Part shown: in pieces, positions 8,673 through 18,032 of the stretch
Layout: each line of letters starts with the position of its first letter
How positions within the stretch are numbered: position 1 is the stretch's first letter
Source of the DNA: JAZDRH01 sp047470865
Lineage (GTDB): Bacteria; Pseudomonadota; Gammaproteobacteria; Pseudomonadales; Pseudomonadaceae
Reading direction: 5' to 3'
NCBI RefSeq assembly: GCF_047470865.1
Contig: NZ_JAZDRH010000003.1
Span: 124,001 to 188,000 of the forward strand
DNA: 64,000 nucleotides
Made by a program: the position numbers and the translations under genes
The notes under the pieces: generated by a model
Told to the model about the DNA's origin: nothing
Seen by the model: only the letters and a program-made list of their open reading frames with translations
Database searches by the model: none

Positions 8673-9982
8673 CCTACTTTACCCTTTGTATGTTTACGCA
8701 AGAGCGCATAATAAAAACCATCGTGACCTTGTTGCTGTGCTAATAATTGCCGTCCATATGGCTGAGCGATACCGTATTCCACATCTAACGGCAGGTGCTC
8801 AGCATCTGTTGCTTGAGCCATAAATTGTTCAATAACTTCGGTGTTTTCTGTAGGTAATGTGGAACAGGTGGCATACAGCAAAAGCCCGCCTTCTTTAAGC
8901 GTTGGCCATAATGCCTGAAGAAGTTCTAGTTGCAGTTGCGCTAAAGCAGCTATATCTGTTTCTTGACGAGTAATTTTAATGTCTGGGTGGCGGCGAATAA
9001 CACCTGTTGCTGAACAGGGTGCGTCCAGCAAAATACGGTCAAATTGCTCTCCGTCCCACCAGTGTTTTGTATCGCGAGCGTCAGCAGCTACGAGTGTTGC
9101 CGACAGCTTTAAACGTTGCAGGTTTTCTGTCACACGTTCTAGGCGTTTGCTCTCTAAGTCTAAGGCGACCACTTCGCTTAGATTCGGTTGAGCTTCCAAT
9201 ATATGGCAGGTTTTACCGCCCGGTGCACAGCAGGCGTCCAGTACACGTTGTTGCGGAGCTAATTGCAATAATGAACAAGCTAACTGGGCGGCTTCGTCTT
9301 GCACACTGACCCAACCCTCTTTAAATAAAGGTAAAAGATTCACATCACAGGCTGCGGCTAAAGTGATGCCATCTTGGCTAAAGGTGCAAGGCTGTGCGGT
9401 AATATCAACCTGTTTAAGTCTTTTCAGGTAGTCATCGCGGGAGGTTTTGCTTTGGTTCACACGCAAGGTAAACGGTGGGTAAAGATTATTGGCAGCGCAA
9501 ATAGCTAACCATTGCTCTGGGTAGCAAGCTTTTAAGCTTTTTTGGAGCCAGCGAGGATGAGCAGTAACCACAACAGGATCTTTTTCTAGTTGAGGCAGCA
9601 AATCGGCAGCTTCACGCTGCGCTTTACGCAGCACTGCATTGAGTAAATTTTTTGCCCATACTTTTTTTAATGGCTGTGCACACTCAACAGTTTCACTAAT
9701 GGCAGCATGTGGCGGAATGCGCATATAGAGCAGTTGATACAAGCCAATATAAAGCAAGGCTTCGACATCGCGGTCAGCATTGCGAAAAGGCTTACTTAGC
9801 CATTGGCTGGCGAGTATTTGTAAGCGAGGAAACCAGCGCGCAGCACCATAAGCTAACTCTTGAGTTAAGGCTTGGTCTTTAGGCGCCACTTTAGCCAATT
9901 GTTGCGGTAAGCTGCCGCCTAATGAAGCTTTTCCAGCAAGGACTGTAGCCAGTGCATTGGCTGCGGCTAAGCGGGGATTCAT
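8669..9982 (-). CDS. rsmB: 16S rRNA cytosine-967 C5-methyltransferase
   Basis: SAM-dependent methyltransferase (Sun/RsmB/Fmu) that makes m5C967 in 16S rRNA. The 437-residue length is usual. Residues 1-130 form the NusB-like RNA-binding domain; the catalytic domain carries the SAM site (VLDACCAPGGKTCH), motif IV with its cysteine (DAPCSATGV) and the nucleophile motif ATCSTLPTEN. It overlaps fmt by 4 bases upstream and trkA by 4 bases downstream, forming the def-fmt-rsmB-trkA-trkH run. Confidence 0.95.
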   Translation of the reverse strand: MNPRLAAANALATVLAGKASLGGSLPQQLAKVAPKDQALTQELAYGAARWFPRLQILASQWLSKPFRNADRDVEALLYIGLYQLLYMRIPPHAAISETVECAQPLKKVWAKNLLNAVLRKAQREAADLLPQLEKDPVVVTAHPRWLQKSLKACYPEQWLAICAANNLYPPFTLRVNQSKTSRDDYLKRLKQVDITAQPCTFSQDGITLAAACDVNLLPLFKEGWVSVQDEAAQLACSLLQLAPQQRVLDACCAPGGKTCHILEAQPNLSEVVALDLESKRLERVTENLQRLKLSATLVAADARDTKHWWDGEQFDRILLDAPCSATGVIRRHPDIKITRQETDIAALAQLQLELLQALWPTLKEGGLLLYATCSTLPTENTEVIEQFMAQATDAEHLPLDVEYGIAQPYGRQLLAQQQGHDGFYYALLRKHTKGKVG

Positions 9983-10923
9983 TGGCCTAAAACCTGATGT
10001 AATTTAAATAACTCTTTTTTGCCATTTAACACGTCACTAACCGACAGCGCTTTTGCATTTGGCAATTGCACGCGAGTAATGCGTAATGCTTGCTCACCAC
10101 AGGCTACAACTATAGCCTCTTTTTCAATGCTAATAATCTCTCCTGGGCGTCCTGTTTGCGCACAAACTTCAGCGCTGTGTATCTTTAGTTGTTGTTGCTC
10201 AATACGGGTGTGGCAAATTAACCAAGGGTGTAAACCACGAATTTTTCGATCTAATACCTGTGCAGGTAACGACCAGTCGATTACAGCTTCTGTTTTGATT
10301 AATTTACTGGCGTAGCAACTGAGAGCATCATCTTGCATTTCACCACTAAGGCTGCCTTGTGCCAATTGGTTTGCGGTATTAATGACGGCTTGTGCGCCTA
10401 GTTCAGCTAAACGGTCATGCACTGTGCTGGCAGTGTCTTGCTGGCTAATAGGTGTCGTAACTTTAAGCAGCATAGGGCCTGTATCTAAGCCAGCCTCCAT
10501 TTGCATAACAGTCACTCCTGTTTCTGTATCACCAGCTTCAATGGCACGCTGAATAGGTGCTGCACCACGCCAGCGCGGCAATAATGATGCGTGACTATTG
10601 ATACAGCCAAGGCGTGGCGCATCAAGTACGGCTTGCGGTAGCAATAAACCATAGGCAACCACCACCATAAGGTCAGCGTTAAGCGCTGCTAGTTGTTGTT
10701 GCGCTTCAATGCCTTTTAGCGAAACTGGTTGGTAAACAGGAATAGTGTTTTCTAGCGCTAATGCTTTTACAGGCGATGGCAGTAGTTTTTGTCCGCGCCC
10801 AGCAGGACGGTCTGGTTGAGTGTAAACAGCAATTACTTCATGCTGGCTAGCGAGTAGCGCTTGCAAATGCTTAGCTGCAAATTCAGGCGTACCTGCAAAA
10901 ATAATACGTAAAGATGGGCTCAT
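9979..10923 (-). CDS. fmt: Methionyl-tRNA formyltransferase
   Basis: Formylates initiator Met-tRNA using 10-formyltetrahydrofolate. The 314-residue length is standard. Visible features are the N-terminal Rossmann-like strand (RIIFAGTPEFAAKHL), the folate-site segment with catalytic Asn/His/Asp (CINSHASLLPRWRGAAPIQRAI, mid-domain) and a C-terminal OB-like tRNA-binding domain after about residue 205. It follows def by 58 bases and overlaps rsmB. Together fmt and def handle addition and removal of the N-formyl group. Confidence 0.96.
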   Translation of the reverse strand: MSPSLRIIFAGTPEFAAKHLQALLASQHEVIAVYTQPDRPAGRGQKLLPSPVKALALENTIPVYQPVSLKGIEAQQQLAALNADLMVVVAYGLLLPQAVLDAPRLGCINSHASLLPRWRGAAPIQRAIEAGDTETGVTVMQMEAGLDTGPMLLKVTTPISQQDTASTVHDRLAELGAQAVINTANQLAQGSLSGEMQDDALSCYASKLIKTEAVIDWSLPAQVLDRKIRGLHPWLICHTRIEQQQLKIHSAEVCAQTGRPGEIISIEKEAIVVACGEQALRITRVQLPNAKALSVSDVLNGKKELFKLHQVLGQ

Positions 10924-10981
10924 GAAATAATTACCTTACAACGCAAAACGGGCTTAGATTCTAAACAAACCGCATCAGAAA

Positions 10982-11494
10982 TTAACTGCGGCTATTCAAA
11001 CGATGCTGTTTTTCTAGTTTTTTACGAATACGGTCGCGTTTTAGTTGTGAAATATGATCAACAAATAATTTGCCATTTAAATGATCACACTCATGCTGGA
11101 AGCAAATGGCTAAAATACCTTCAGCTTCCTCTTCAAAAGGAGTTCCATCTTTATCTAGGGCGTTGAGTCGAATACGCAATGGACGTTCAACTTCCTCGTA
11201 AAAGCCAGGTACAGATAAGCAACCTTCTTGGTAAATATTGCCTTCATCGCACAAAACGGTGTATTCAGGGTTGATAAATACGCGAGGTTCGTTACGATCT
11301 TCAGATAAGTCCATCACTACAACCCGCAAATGCACGTCGATTTGCGTTGCTGCTAAGCCAATTCCGTTTGCTTCGTACATGGTATCTAGCATGTCCTCAA
11401 CAAGGTTTTGGATTTCGCTGTCAACTTTTTCCACTGGTTTTGCAATGGTTCGTAGACGAGGGTCAGGAAATTCTAAAATAGTTCTGATAGCCAT
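10982..11494 (-). CDS. def: Peptide deformylase
   Basis: Metal-dependent hydrolase that removes the formyl group from nascent proteins. It has 170 residues with the three family motifs: GIGLAATQ near 45, EGCLSVPG near 90 (metal-binding Cys) and QHECDHLNG near 133 (metal-binding His pair and catalytic Glu position). It is the first gene of the minus-strand run and is divergent from the LysM gene, with about 150 bases between the two starts for both promoters. Confidence 0.96.
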   Translation of the reverse strand: MAIRTILEFPDPRLRTIAKPVEKVDSEIQNLVEDMLDTMYEANGIGLAATQIDVHLRVVVMDLSEDRNEPRVFINPEYTVLCDEGNIYQEGCLSVPGFYEEVERPLRIRLNALDKDGTPFEEEAEGILAICFQHECDHLNGKLFVDHISQLKRDRIRKKLEKQHRLNSRS

Positions 11495-11644
11495 ATGTCT
11501 TTGTGATCTACTTATGAAATAAATTAAAAGTGGGCTGTTAATATGCTCAAATAGCTATTAGCACAGTGCCAAATCCAGATGTTTAGCTTTACAATGTGCA
11601 TCTGGCGTTCTATCTGTCAAACATATGATAAAGGGATTCACCTC

Positions 11645-12670
11645 ATGAGGAAATCACTACTCGCTTTACTGTTATTAGCAGTTAGCGGACTAACTCACGC
11701 AGAAGTGCAGTTAAAGCAAGGTCATCCTGAGAGTTACACGGTAGTGAAGGGCGATACCTTGTGGGCAATTTCTGGCAAGTTTTTAACTAGCCCGTGGAAG
11801 TGGCCAGAATTATGGCATGCTAATCCACAAATTAAAAATCCTCACCTGATTTATCCTGGTGATACTTTAAGCCTTATTTATGTGGATGGTAAGCCGCGTC
11901 TTACTTTAACGCGCGGTGCATCACGTGGCACAGTTAAATTGTCGCCAAAAATTCGCTCTACCTCTGCGGCAGAAGCTATTCCTACTATCCCATTAGAAGC
12001 TATCAATGGTTTCTTATTACGTAACCGTATTATTGATAAAGAAGCAGAATACACTAAGGCGCCTTATGTCTTAGGTGGTCAAAAAGAAAGTATTTTAGCT
12101 GGTATTGGCGATCGTATTTACACCAAAGGTAAGTTAGAAGAAGGTACCATTTATAACATCTTCCGTTTAGGTAAAGTTTACAAAGACCCTAAAACTAAAG
12201 AGTTCTTAGGTATTAACCTAGATGATATGGGTAGTGGCGAAGTGATCGCCATGGATGGTGATGTAGGTTCAGTCAACCTTATCCGTAGCACCCAAGAAAT
12301 TCAGCCAGCTGATCGTTTATTCATCACAGAAGAACGTGCTGTCACTTCTATTTTCGTTCCTAGTGAGCCAAAACAAGTGATTGATGGCGTCATTCTTGAT
12401 GTGCCACGCGGTGTCACACAAGTAGGTACTATGGATGTTGTCACTATTAACAAAGGTGCACGTGAGCAGCTTGAAGAAGGCAACGTATTAAGTATTTACC
12501 GCAGAGGCGAGCTAATTCGTGACCGCGTCTCTGGTAAATTAGTGAAAGCACCGGATGAAAAAGCAGGTCTGATGATGGTTTTCCGTGTGTATGACAAAAT
12601 TAGTTATGCGCTGGTATTGCATTCAACTCAACCATTACGTGTAAACGATGTGGTGAAAAACCCTCGTTAA
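11645..12670 (+). CDS. LysM-domain secreted protein (PA0020-like)
   Basis: Exported protein with a peptidoglycan-binding LysM domain. I choose the ATG at 11645 because it gives a clean signal peptide (MRKSLLALLLLAVSGLTHA) and is preceded by AAGGG; an upstream in-frame start would add 22 residues without such features. LysM spans about residues 30-80 (YTVVKGDTLWAIS..., HLIYPGDTLSL). The rest, about 260 residues, is a conserved extension without a recognised fold. The product is 341 residues. Its place between def and dprA matches the P. aeruginosa locus, where I recall the same gene order. Confidence 0.88.
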   Translation: MRKSLLALLLLAVSGLTHAEVQLKQGHPESYTVVKGDTLWAISGKFLTSPWKWPELWHANPQIKNPHLIYPGDTLSLIYVDGKPRLTLTRGASRGTVKLSPKIRSTSAAEAIPTIPLEAINGFLLRNRIIDKEAEYTKAPYVLGGQKESILAGIGDRIYTKGKLEEGTIYNIFRLGKVYKDPKTKEFLGINLDDMGSGEVIAMDGDVGSVNLIRSTQEIQPADRLFITEERAVTSIFVPSEPKQVIDGVILDVPRGVTQVGTMDVVTINKGAREQLEEGNVLSIYRRGELIRDRVSGKLVKAPDEKAGLMMVFRVYDKISYALVLHSTQPLRVNDVVKNPR

Positions 12671-12692
12671 CCTTAAGCGAGTGTTTACGTTT

Positions 12693-12721
12693 AAAACCAC
12701 GGTCGTGACCGTGGTTTTTTT
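12693..12721 (+). terminator. Intrinsic terminator after the LysM gene
   Basis: AAACCACGG/CCGTGGTTT hairpin with a short loop, followed directly by a run of T, 22 bases after the LysM gene stop. It is a textbook Rho-independent terminator, so dprA probably has its own promoter. Confidence 0.9.
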
Positions 12722-12785
12722 ATGTTTGTGAATTGCCAAAAAGCCCTTAGTTTTAGTAGTGAACCAGTAGATTAGAGATTGGCGT

Positions 12786-13898
12786 ATGATGAATATATCC
12801 TCTGGCGAGCTGAATGCTTTACTAAGACTGCACTGTTTACCACATATCAGCACGCAACGTATTACAAGATTACTTAGCACTTTTGGCAATGCAGCTTCAG
12901 CGCTTAGCGCACCTGCAAGCGCATGGAGTAGTTTGAAAATGCCAGCAGAGAGCATTGCTTTGCGCCATAGTGGACAAATAGGTGAACAGGTTGATGCTAT
13001 CTTACGTTGGTTAGAGCATCCTCAGCACGCCGCACTTAGTATTACACAAGATCAATACCCTGCTTTATTAAAAGAAATTAGTGATGCTCCACCTTTGCTG
13101 TTCGTACAAGGTAATCTTGATGCTTTGCATATACCGCAGTTGGCTATTGTCGGTAGTCGAAATGCTTCAGCGCTTGGTATCAGCCATGCAGCACAGTTTG
13201 CGCAGTGCTTTGCTAAAGCCGGTGGTGTAATTACCAGTGGATTGGCACGAGGAGTGGATACGGCAGCCCATCAAGGTGCATTAAAAGTAGGTGGCAAAAC
13301 AGTGGCGGTAATGGGAACAGGCATGTTGCATACCTACCCTAAAGCCAATAGCAAATTACGCGCTCAAATTATTGAGCAGGCAGGCGCTATTGTGTCTGAG
13401 CTAGCGTTAGAGGTCGCACCTTTAGCGCATAATTTTCCTCGGCGTAATCGTATTATTAGTGGTTTATCTTTGGGTGTATTAGTCACAGAAGCTAGTATTC
13501 GCAGCGGCTCATTAATTACAGCGCGTTTAGCAATTGAGCAAGGACGAGAAGTATTTGCTATTCCAGGCTCTATTCATCATGCAGGGGCAAAAGGCTGTCA
13601 TCAGCTGCTACGTGAAGGTGCTGTATTGACTGAAAGTATTGAAGATATTTTGCAGAATCTACAGCACTGGCAACAAAGACTCATGATTGAAAACTCTTCA
13701 GGCCAAGATCAGTGCGCGCAGGCACAACATCCCCTGATTACTGCATTGCAAGCCTGTCCATTAACACTGGACGATTTGTCAGCCGTTACTCAATTGCCCA
13801 TCAATGATGTACTGGCTCAGCTAACCGATTTAGAAATTAGTGGCTATGTACATCAAGAAAATGGATTATGGCTGTATCGTCCTAACACACTGGAGTAA
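12786..13898 (+). CDS. dprA: DNA-processing protein DprA
   Basis: RecA loader and protector of incoming single-stranded DNA in natural transformation. It has 370 residues: an N-terminal SAM-like helical domain, then the Rossmann-type DprA core from about 105 to 310. The core shows AIVGSRNAS, SGLARGVDTAAHQGAL, VMGTGM and FPRRNRIISGLS, the last being the signature ssDNA-site region. A small winged-helix domain closes the protein. Two adjacent ATG codons (12786, 12789) are possible starts. It is followed by tsaC after 26 bases. Confidence 0.94.
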   Translation: MMNISSGELNALLRLHCLPHISTQRITRLLSTFGNAASALSAPASAWSSLKMPAESIALRHSGQIGEQVDAILRWLEHPQHAALSITQDQYPALLKEISDAPPLLFVQGNLDALHIPQLAIVGSRNASALGISHAAQFAQCFAKAGGVITSGLARGVDTAAHQGALKVGGKTVAVMGTGMLHTYPKANSKLRAQIIEQAGAIVSELALEVAPLAHNFPRRNRIISGLSLGVLVTEASIRSGSLITARLAIEQGREVFAIPGSIHHAGAKGCHQLLREGAVLTESIEDILQNLQHWQQRLMIENSSGQDQCAQAQHPLITALQACPLTLDDLSAVTQLPINDVLAQLTDLEISGYVHQENGLWLYRPNTLE

Positions 13899-13924
13899 CA
13901 TGTTGACTCCACTGTGGAGGATGT

Positions 13925-14482
13925 ATGGTATCTAATTGGCAAATTCAGCAAACAGCCCAAAAAATCAAGCAAGGTGCTGTGATTGCTTATCCCACTGAAG
14001 GCGTTTGGGGGTTGGGTTGTGATCCTTGGCAAGTAGCTGCGGTAGAGAAAATTTTAGCCTTAAAGCAGCGTCCTATGTATAAGGGGTTGATTCTAATTGC
14101 AGCTGCTATAGAGCAATTTGATTTTATTTTGCATGACATACCAGCAACGCAGCGAGCACAATTAGAAACCACATGGCCAGGCCCTAATACCTGGCTGGTA
14201 CCTCACCAAGATAGGTTGCCTTATTGGATTACTGGTGAACATGATACTGTGGCTATTCGTGTTACTGATCATCCATTAGTACAGGCATTGTGTGCTTATA
14301 CAGGGCCTATAGTATCTACTTCTGCCAACCCAGCAGGTCGGCCTTCTGCTAATAGCCGCTTAAAAGTTGAACAATATTTTCATGGCTGTTTAGATGCTGT
14401 GCTCAATGGCGCTTTGGGCGGACGTAAAAGTCCTAGTTTGATTCGTGATTTAATGACAGGTAGGGTTATTCGCCCCGCCTAA
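13925..14482 (+). CDS. tsaC: Threonylcarbamoyl-AMP synthase
   Basis: Makes threonylcarbamoyl-AMP from threonine, bicarbonate and ATP, the first step of t6A37 modification of ANN-decoding tRNAs. It has 185 residues and a single YrdC/TsaC domain. KQGAVIAYPTEGVWGLGCDP, WPGPNTWLVP and STSANPAGRPSA are conserved and match Pseudomonas TsaC almost residue for residue as I recall it. In P. aeruginosa a qor-type gene separates tsaC and hemF; here it is missing and hemF starts 17 bases downstream. Confidence 0.95.
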   Translation: MVSNWQIQQTAQKIKQGAVIAYPTEGVWGLGCDPWQVAAVEKILALKQRPMYKGLILIAAAIEQFDFILHDIPATQRAQLETTWPGPNTWLVPHQDRLPYWITGEHDTVAIRVTDHPLVQALCAYTGPIVSTSANPAGRPSANSRLKVEQYFHGCLDAVLNGALGGRKSPSLIRDLMTGRVIRPA

Positions 14483-14499
14483 GTTATTTGGAGAAAAGT

Positions 14500-15408
14500 G
14501 TGTCTGATATTGCTGCCGTTAAGGCGTATTTATTATCGCTACAGGATCGTATTTGCCAAGCTTTTGAAACTCTTGATGGCAGCAGGTTTTACGAAGAAAG
14601 TTGGGAGCGCGAAGCAGGCGGTGGTGGCCGCACACGAGTTTTAGAACAAGGTAATATTATCGAGAAAGGCGGCGTTAATTTTTCGCATGTGTTTGGTGGG
14701 CAGCTCCCTGCCTCTGCTAGCGCACATCGGCCAGAGTTAGCGGGGCGTTCATTTCAAGCAATGGGTGTATCTTTGGTGATTCATCCCACTAATCCACATA
14801 TTCCCACATCCCACGCCAATGTGCGCCTATTTGTTGCAGAAAAAGAAGGTGAAGCGCCTATTTGGTGGTTTGGTGGTGGTTTTGATCTAACCCCCTATTA
14901 TGCCATCGAAGAAGATTGTGTGCACTGGCACCAAGTAGCCCATGATGCCTGTGCGCCTTTTGGCGAAGGCGTTTATAACGAATTTAAACATTGGTGTGAT
15001 AAGTACTTTTATTTAAAGCATAGAAATGAACCACGGGGGATTGGCGGTTTATTTTTTGATGATTTAAATCGTTGGGATTTTGCAACCTGCTTTAAATTTA
15101 TTCAGGCGATTGGTGACGCTTACTTGGCGGCCTATTTACCTATTGTTGAACGTCGCAAAGCAGAGCCGTTTACTCAAGCACAGCGCGAGTTTCAAGCCTT
15201 CCGTCGAGGGCGTTATGCTGAATTTAATTTAGTTTGGGATAGAGGTACGTTGTTTGGCCTACAGTCAGGTGGGCGAACTGAATCTATCTTAATGTCAATG
15301 CCCCCGGTTGTGCGCTGGGGGTATGATTGGAAACCACAACCTAACTCAGCAGAAGCGCGCCTGACAGAGTATTTCTTACAAGACCGCGATTGGTTAGGGC
15401 GGCAATAA
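14500..15408 (+). CDS. hemF: Oxygen-dependent coproporphyrinogen III oxidase
   Basis: Oxidatively decarboxylates coproporphyrinogen III to protoporphyrinogen IX in haem synthesis, using O2. I choose the GTG at 14500 (product begins MSDIAAVKAY) because GGAG lies 6-7 bases upstream; an upstream TTG would add four residues. The 302-residue length is normal. Conserved blocks include EREAGGGGRTRVLE, GVNFSHVFG, HPTNPHIPTSHANVR and WWFGGGFDLTPYY. It joins aroE by a TAATG overlap. Having the aerobic enzyme beside an anaerobic respiratory operon suggests a facultative lifestyle, although hemN may lie elsewhere. Confidence 0.96.
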   Translation: MSDIAAVKAYLLSLQDRICQAFETLDGSRFYEESWEREAGGGGRTRVLEQGNIIEKGGVNFSHVFGGQLPASASAHRPELAGRSFQAMGVSLVIHPTNPHIPTSHANVRLFVAEKEGEAPIWWFGGGFDLTPYYAIEEDCVHWHQVAHDACAPFGEGVYNEFKHWCDKYFYLKHRNEPRGIGGLFFDDLNRWDFATCFKFIQAIGDAYLAAYLPIVERRKAEPFTQAQREFQAFRRGRYAEFNLVWDRGTLFGLQSGGRTESILMSMPPVVRWGYDWKPQPNSAEARLTEYFLQDRDWLGRQ

Positions 15409-16232
15409 TGGATAGCTATGTTGTTATTGGTAACCCCATTGGCCATAGTCGATCACCTCAGATTCATCAAAGTTTTGCGCAGGCGACAGCGCAAATAATG
15501 AGTTATGAACGATTATTGGCACCTTTAGATGCCTTTGAGCAAAGTGTTCGTAACTTCATGCAGCAAGGTGGTAAAGGCGCCAATATTACGGTGCCTTTTA
15601 AAGAACAAGCCTTTGCCATGGCGGATGTGCTGACGCCACGCGCTCAGCGAGCAGGAGCCGTAAATACCTTTAAATTTGAGGATAATGGCTGCATTTTAGG
15701 CGATAATACTGATGGTGCTGGTTTAGTGTTGGATCTGAAACGCTTGTCTGTTCAACTCAGCGGACAGCGTATTTTATTGTTGGGTGCAGGTGGGGCGGCG
15801 CGTGGCGCGTTGGCGCCTCTGTTGGCAGAACAGCCTACACAATTAGTTATTGCCAATCGAACCTTAACAAAAGCTCAGCAGTTAGCAGCGTTATTTGCCG
15901 ACTTAGGAGAAGTTCAAGCCTGTAGTTTTGATCAACTTCAGCAACCCTTTGATCTCATTATTAATGCGACTTCGGCTAGCTTAAGTGGTGAATTGCCGGC
16001 ACTTTCACCAGCCTGTATCACAACGCAGCATACTCAATGCTATGACATGATGTATGGCGCTGAAATTACTGCGTTCAACCAATGGGCGTTAGCGCAAGGA
16101 GCCGCGCAAGTAATGGATGGTTTAGGAATGCTTGTTGCTCAAGCCGCAGAAGCTTTTCAGCTCTGGCGTGGTGTGTTGCCAAATAACCTGAATGAAGTCT
16201 TAACAAGCTTGAGAAAGACATTAACCCACTAA
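15408..16232 (+). CDS. aroE: Shikimate dehydrogenase (NADP+)
   Basis: Reduces 3-dehydroshikimate to shikimate in aromatic amino acid synthesis. The ATG at 15408 shares its A with the hemF stop (TAATG) and yields 274 residues, the usual size. The substrate domain shows VIGNPIGHSRSPQIH and ANITVPFKEQ with the catalytic Lys; the NADP domain shows LLGAGGAARGAL and ANRT, whose Arg favours NADP over NAD. It is the last gene before the long mgtE leader. Confidence 0.96.
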   Translation: MDSYVVIGNPIGHSRSPQIHQSFAQATAQIMSYERLLAPLDAFEQSVRNFMQQGGKGANITVPFKEQAFAMADVLTPRAQRAGAVNTFKFEDNGCILGDNTDGAGLVLDLKRLSVQLSGQRILLLGAGGAARGALAPLLAEQPTQLVIANRTLTKAQQLAALFADLGEVQACSFDQLQQPFDLIINATSASLSGELPALSPACITTQHTQCYDMMYGAEITAFNQWALAQGAAQVMDGLGMLVAQAAEAFQLWRGVLPNNLNEVLTSLRKTLTH

Positions 16233-16538
16233 CTTGAATGATACCTAGCTATCACTGGCCTTTGTCTATGAATAGTCAAAGGTTAGCTGAATATTTCTTG
16301 ACATTTAAAATAATCGTGGTTGCGCTTTAATACGTGATCAACTAGGATTCGCGACGCCGCATTTGCGGTTTATGTGAGAAAAAATACCTAATGGAAAGCC
16401 CTTGTTGTAGTCCCTCGTGGACCATTACAAAAAATCTGCTGATCAGCATTCTGGCTGAGGCCTCTTCGTTAGCATCTATTAGCTAATCCTAATACATGCT
16501 TGTTAAGTAGCCCTTGGCTGGCTGCTAGGAGAACAAGC
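16233..16538 (+). promoter_or_regulatory. Structured 5' leader of mgtE, candidate Mg2+-responsive switch
   Basis: This 306-base gap holds no ORF but many inverted repeats. There are small hairpins at a CCGCA/TGCGG pair near 16352 and a GTCC/GGAC pair near 16412. The key element is a perfect 10-base inverted repeat: CATGCTTGTT (16495-16504) pairs with AACAAGCATG (16532-16541), which contains the mgtE start codon. An inner 6-pair stem (16506-16511 with 16521-16526) leaves the Shine-Dalgarno AGGAG (16527-16531) in an internal loop. AGCAT at 16445-16449 and 16471-16475 could pair instead with ATGCT of the 5' arm. I could not match it to the M-box consensus. Ligand control is an inference. Confidence 0.55.
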
Positions 16539-17891
16539 ATGAGCAATACCAATAACTTAGCTCAAGTATTGAGCGCGACCATTGAAAATAACCAACTAGA
16601 CAATGCATTGGCAGCTGTAAAAAGCTTACGCCCTATTGATTTATCTGATGTATTAGAACAGTTAGATCCGGCATTAGCTTGGCGTTTATTAGAGCTTCTA
16701 CCGAATCGTGCAGAAGTTTACTCTTATTTTGAACCAGAAGAACAAGTCCGTTTTGCTCGCGAGTTTCCGCGTGCTAGTTTGGCAAAGCTAGTAGGCGAAA
16801 TGCCGTCTGATGAACGTACTGATTTATTTAAGCGCTTAGACCAAAACCAACGTGACGCTTTATTGCCAGCACTGGCTCAGGCTGAACGTGAAGATATTCG
16901 CCGACTATCAGCTTACCTAGAAGGCACCGCAGGCGCTATTATGACGTCTGACTACGCTACGCTAAAACAAGAAATGACGGTCGAACAAGCGTTGGCAGCT
17001 TTGCGCTTGGAAGCGCCAGATGCAGAAACTATCTATCATGCCTATGTGATAGATGAAGGCCGTAAGCTACTTGGCGTGGTGTCATTACGTCAACTTATCC
17101 TTGCCAGCCCTGAAACAAGCATTAATGAACTCATGATTAGTGACTTTATTAGTGCGCAGGTGACAGAACGGCAAGAAGCTATTGCTAAAAAAATGGCACG
17201 CTATGACTTATTAGCTTTGCCAATTACTGATGATACAGGGGCGTTAATAGGTATAGTAACCTATGATGATGCCATGGATATTGTCAGTGAAGAAGCAACA
17301 GAAGACTTCTTAAAATCAGGTGGGGTAGTTGCTGAGCCAAGCTTTAATATTAAAGAAGCAACCTTTGGCTTAATGTACCGTAAGCGTGTTTTCTGGCTGG
17401 TGTTTCTAGTATTTGGTAATCTATTTTCTGGTGCGGGTATTGCTCACTTTGAGGATATTATTGCTGCCAATCTGGTCTTGGTATTCTTCTTGCCATTATT
17501 GGTTGATAGTGGTGGTAACGCCGGTTCTCAGTCTGCAACGCTCATGGTACGAGCGCTGGCAACAGGCGATGTTGTAATGAAAGACTGGCTCTACCTTGTT
17601 GGGCGTGAATGTATTGTGGCGTTATTGTTAGGCGCCAGTATGGCAGTGGCAGTCTCTATTTTAGGCTTTATTCGCGGTGATGAGTTGGTAGCTCTGGTGC
17701 TCGCATTAAGCATGGTCTCTATCGTTTTGATTGGTTGTATTATTGGTATGAGCTTGCCATTTGCTTTAAGCCGACTTGGCTTTGACCCAGCCAGTGCATC
17801 CTCACCTTTAATTACATCAATTTGTGATGCTTCGGGTGTGGTTATTTACCTGTTTATTGCTGCACAAATCTTAGCTGATGTGTCACTGTAA
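16539..17891 (+). CDS. mgtE: Magnesium transporter MgtE
   Basis: Mg2+ channel gated by its own cytosolic Mg2+-sensing domains. I choose the ATG at 16539 (product MSNTNNLAQ..., 450 residues) because AGGAG lies 8 bases upstream. The protein has an N-terminal superhelical domain (to about 130), two CBS domains (about 135-255) and five membrane helices at the end. The signature LPLLVDSGGNAGSQSATL at the start of the pore region is clear. Upstream is a leader able to fold over this start codon; downstream is mgtC, so the two genes form a magnesium-homeostasis pair. Confidence 0.94.
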   Translation: MSNTNNLAQVLSATIENNQLDNALAAVKSLRPIDLSDVLEQLDPALAWRLLELLPNRAEVYSYFEPEEQVRFAREFPRASLAKLVGEMPSDERTDLFKRLDQNQRDALLPALAQAEREDIRRLSAYLEGTAGAIMTSDYATLKQEMTVEQALAALRLEAPDAETIYHAYVIDEGRKLLGVVSLRQLILASPETSINELMISDFISAQVTERQEAIAKKMARYDLLALPITDDTGALIGIVTYDDAMDIVSEEATEDFLKSGGVVAEPSFNIKEATFGLMYRKRVFWLVFLVFGNLFSGAGIAHFEDIIAANLVLVFFLPLLVDSGGNAGSQSATLMVRALATGDVVMKDWLYLVGRECIVALLLGASMAVAVSILGFIRGDELVALVLALSMVSIVLIGCIIGMSLPFALSRLGFDPASASSPLITSICDASGVVIYLFIAAQILADVSL

Positions 17892-17899
17892 TCTGATTT

Positions 17900-17978
17900 A
17901 ACCCTTATCTAGCAAGGGTGCATTAAGTATTTTTTTCACATAAAAGACATAAATCGCTTCTAATCTAAGAAGCGATTT
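17900..17978 (+). terminator. Tandem hairpins after mgtE
   Basis: An ACCCTT/AAGGGT hairpin is followed by a T-run (about 17930-17937), then a 10-base stem AAATCGCTTC (17951-17960) with complement 17969-17978. The first resembles a weak intrinsic terminator; the second lacks a U-tract and may lie in the mgtC leader. Confidence 0.55.
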
Positions 17979-18032
17979 ATTCCTGCCTCATTTTAGTTTC
18001 ACCTTTGGGTGCTCAGTTAGAGGAGACCCGTT

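Noticed and set aside
16233..16538. M-box (ykoK) or yybP-ykoY riboswitch
   Set aside because: The conserved core strings of these aptamers could not be found in the leader; only the start-sequestering hairpin is clear, so no named riboswitch is claimed.
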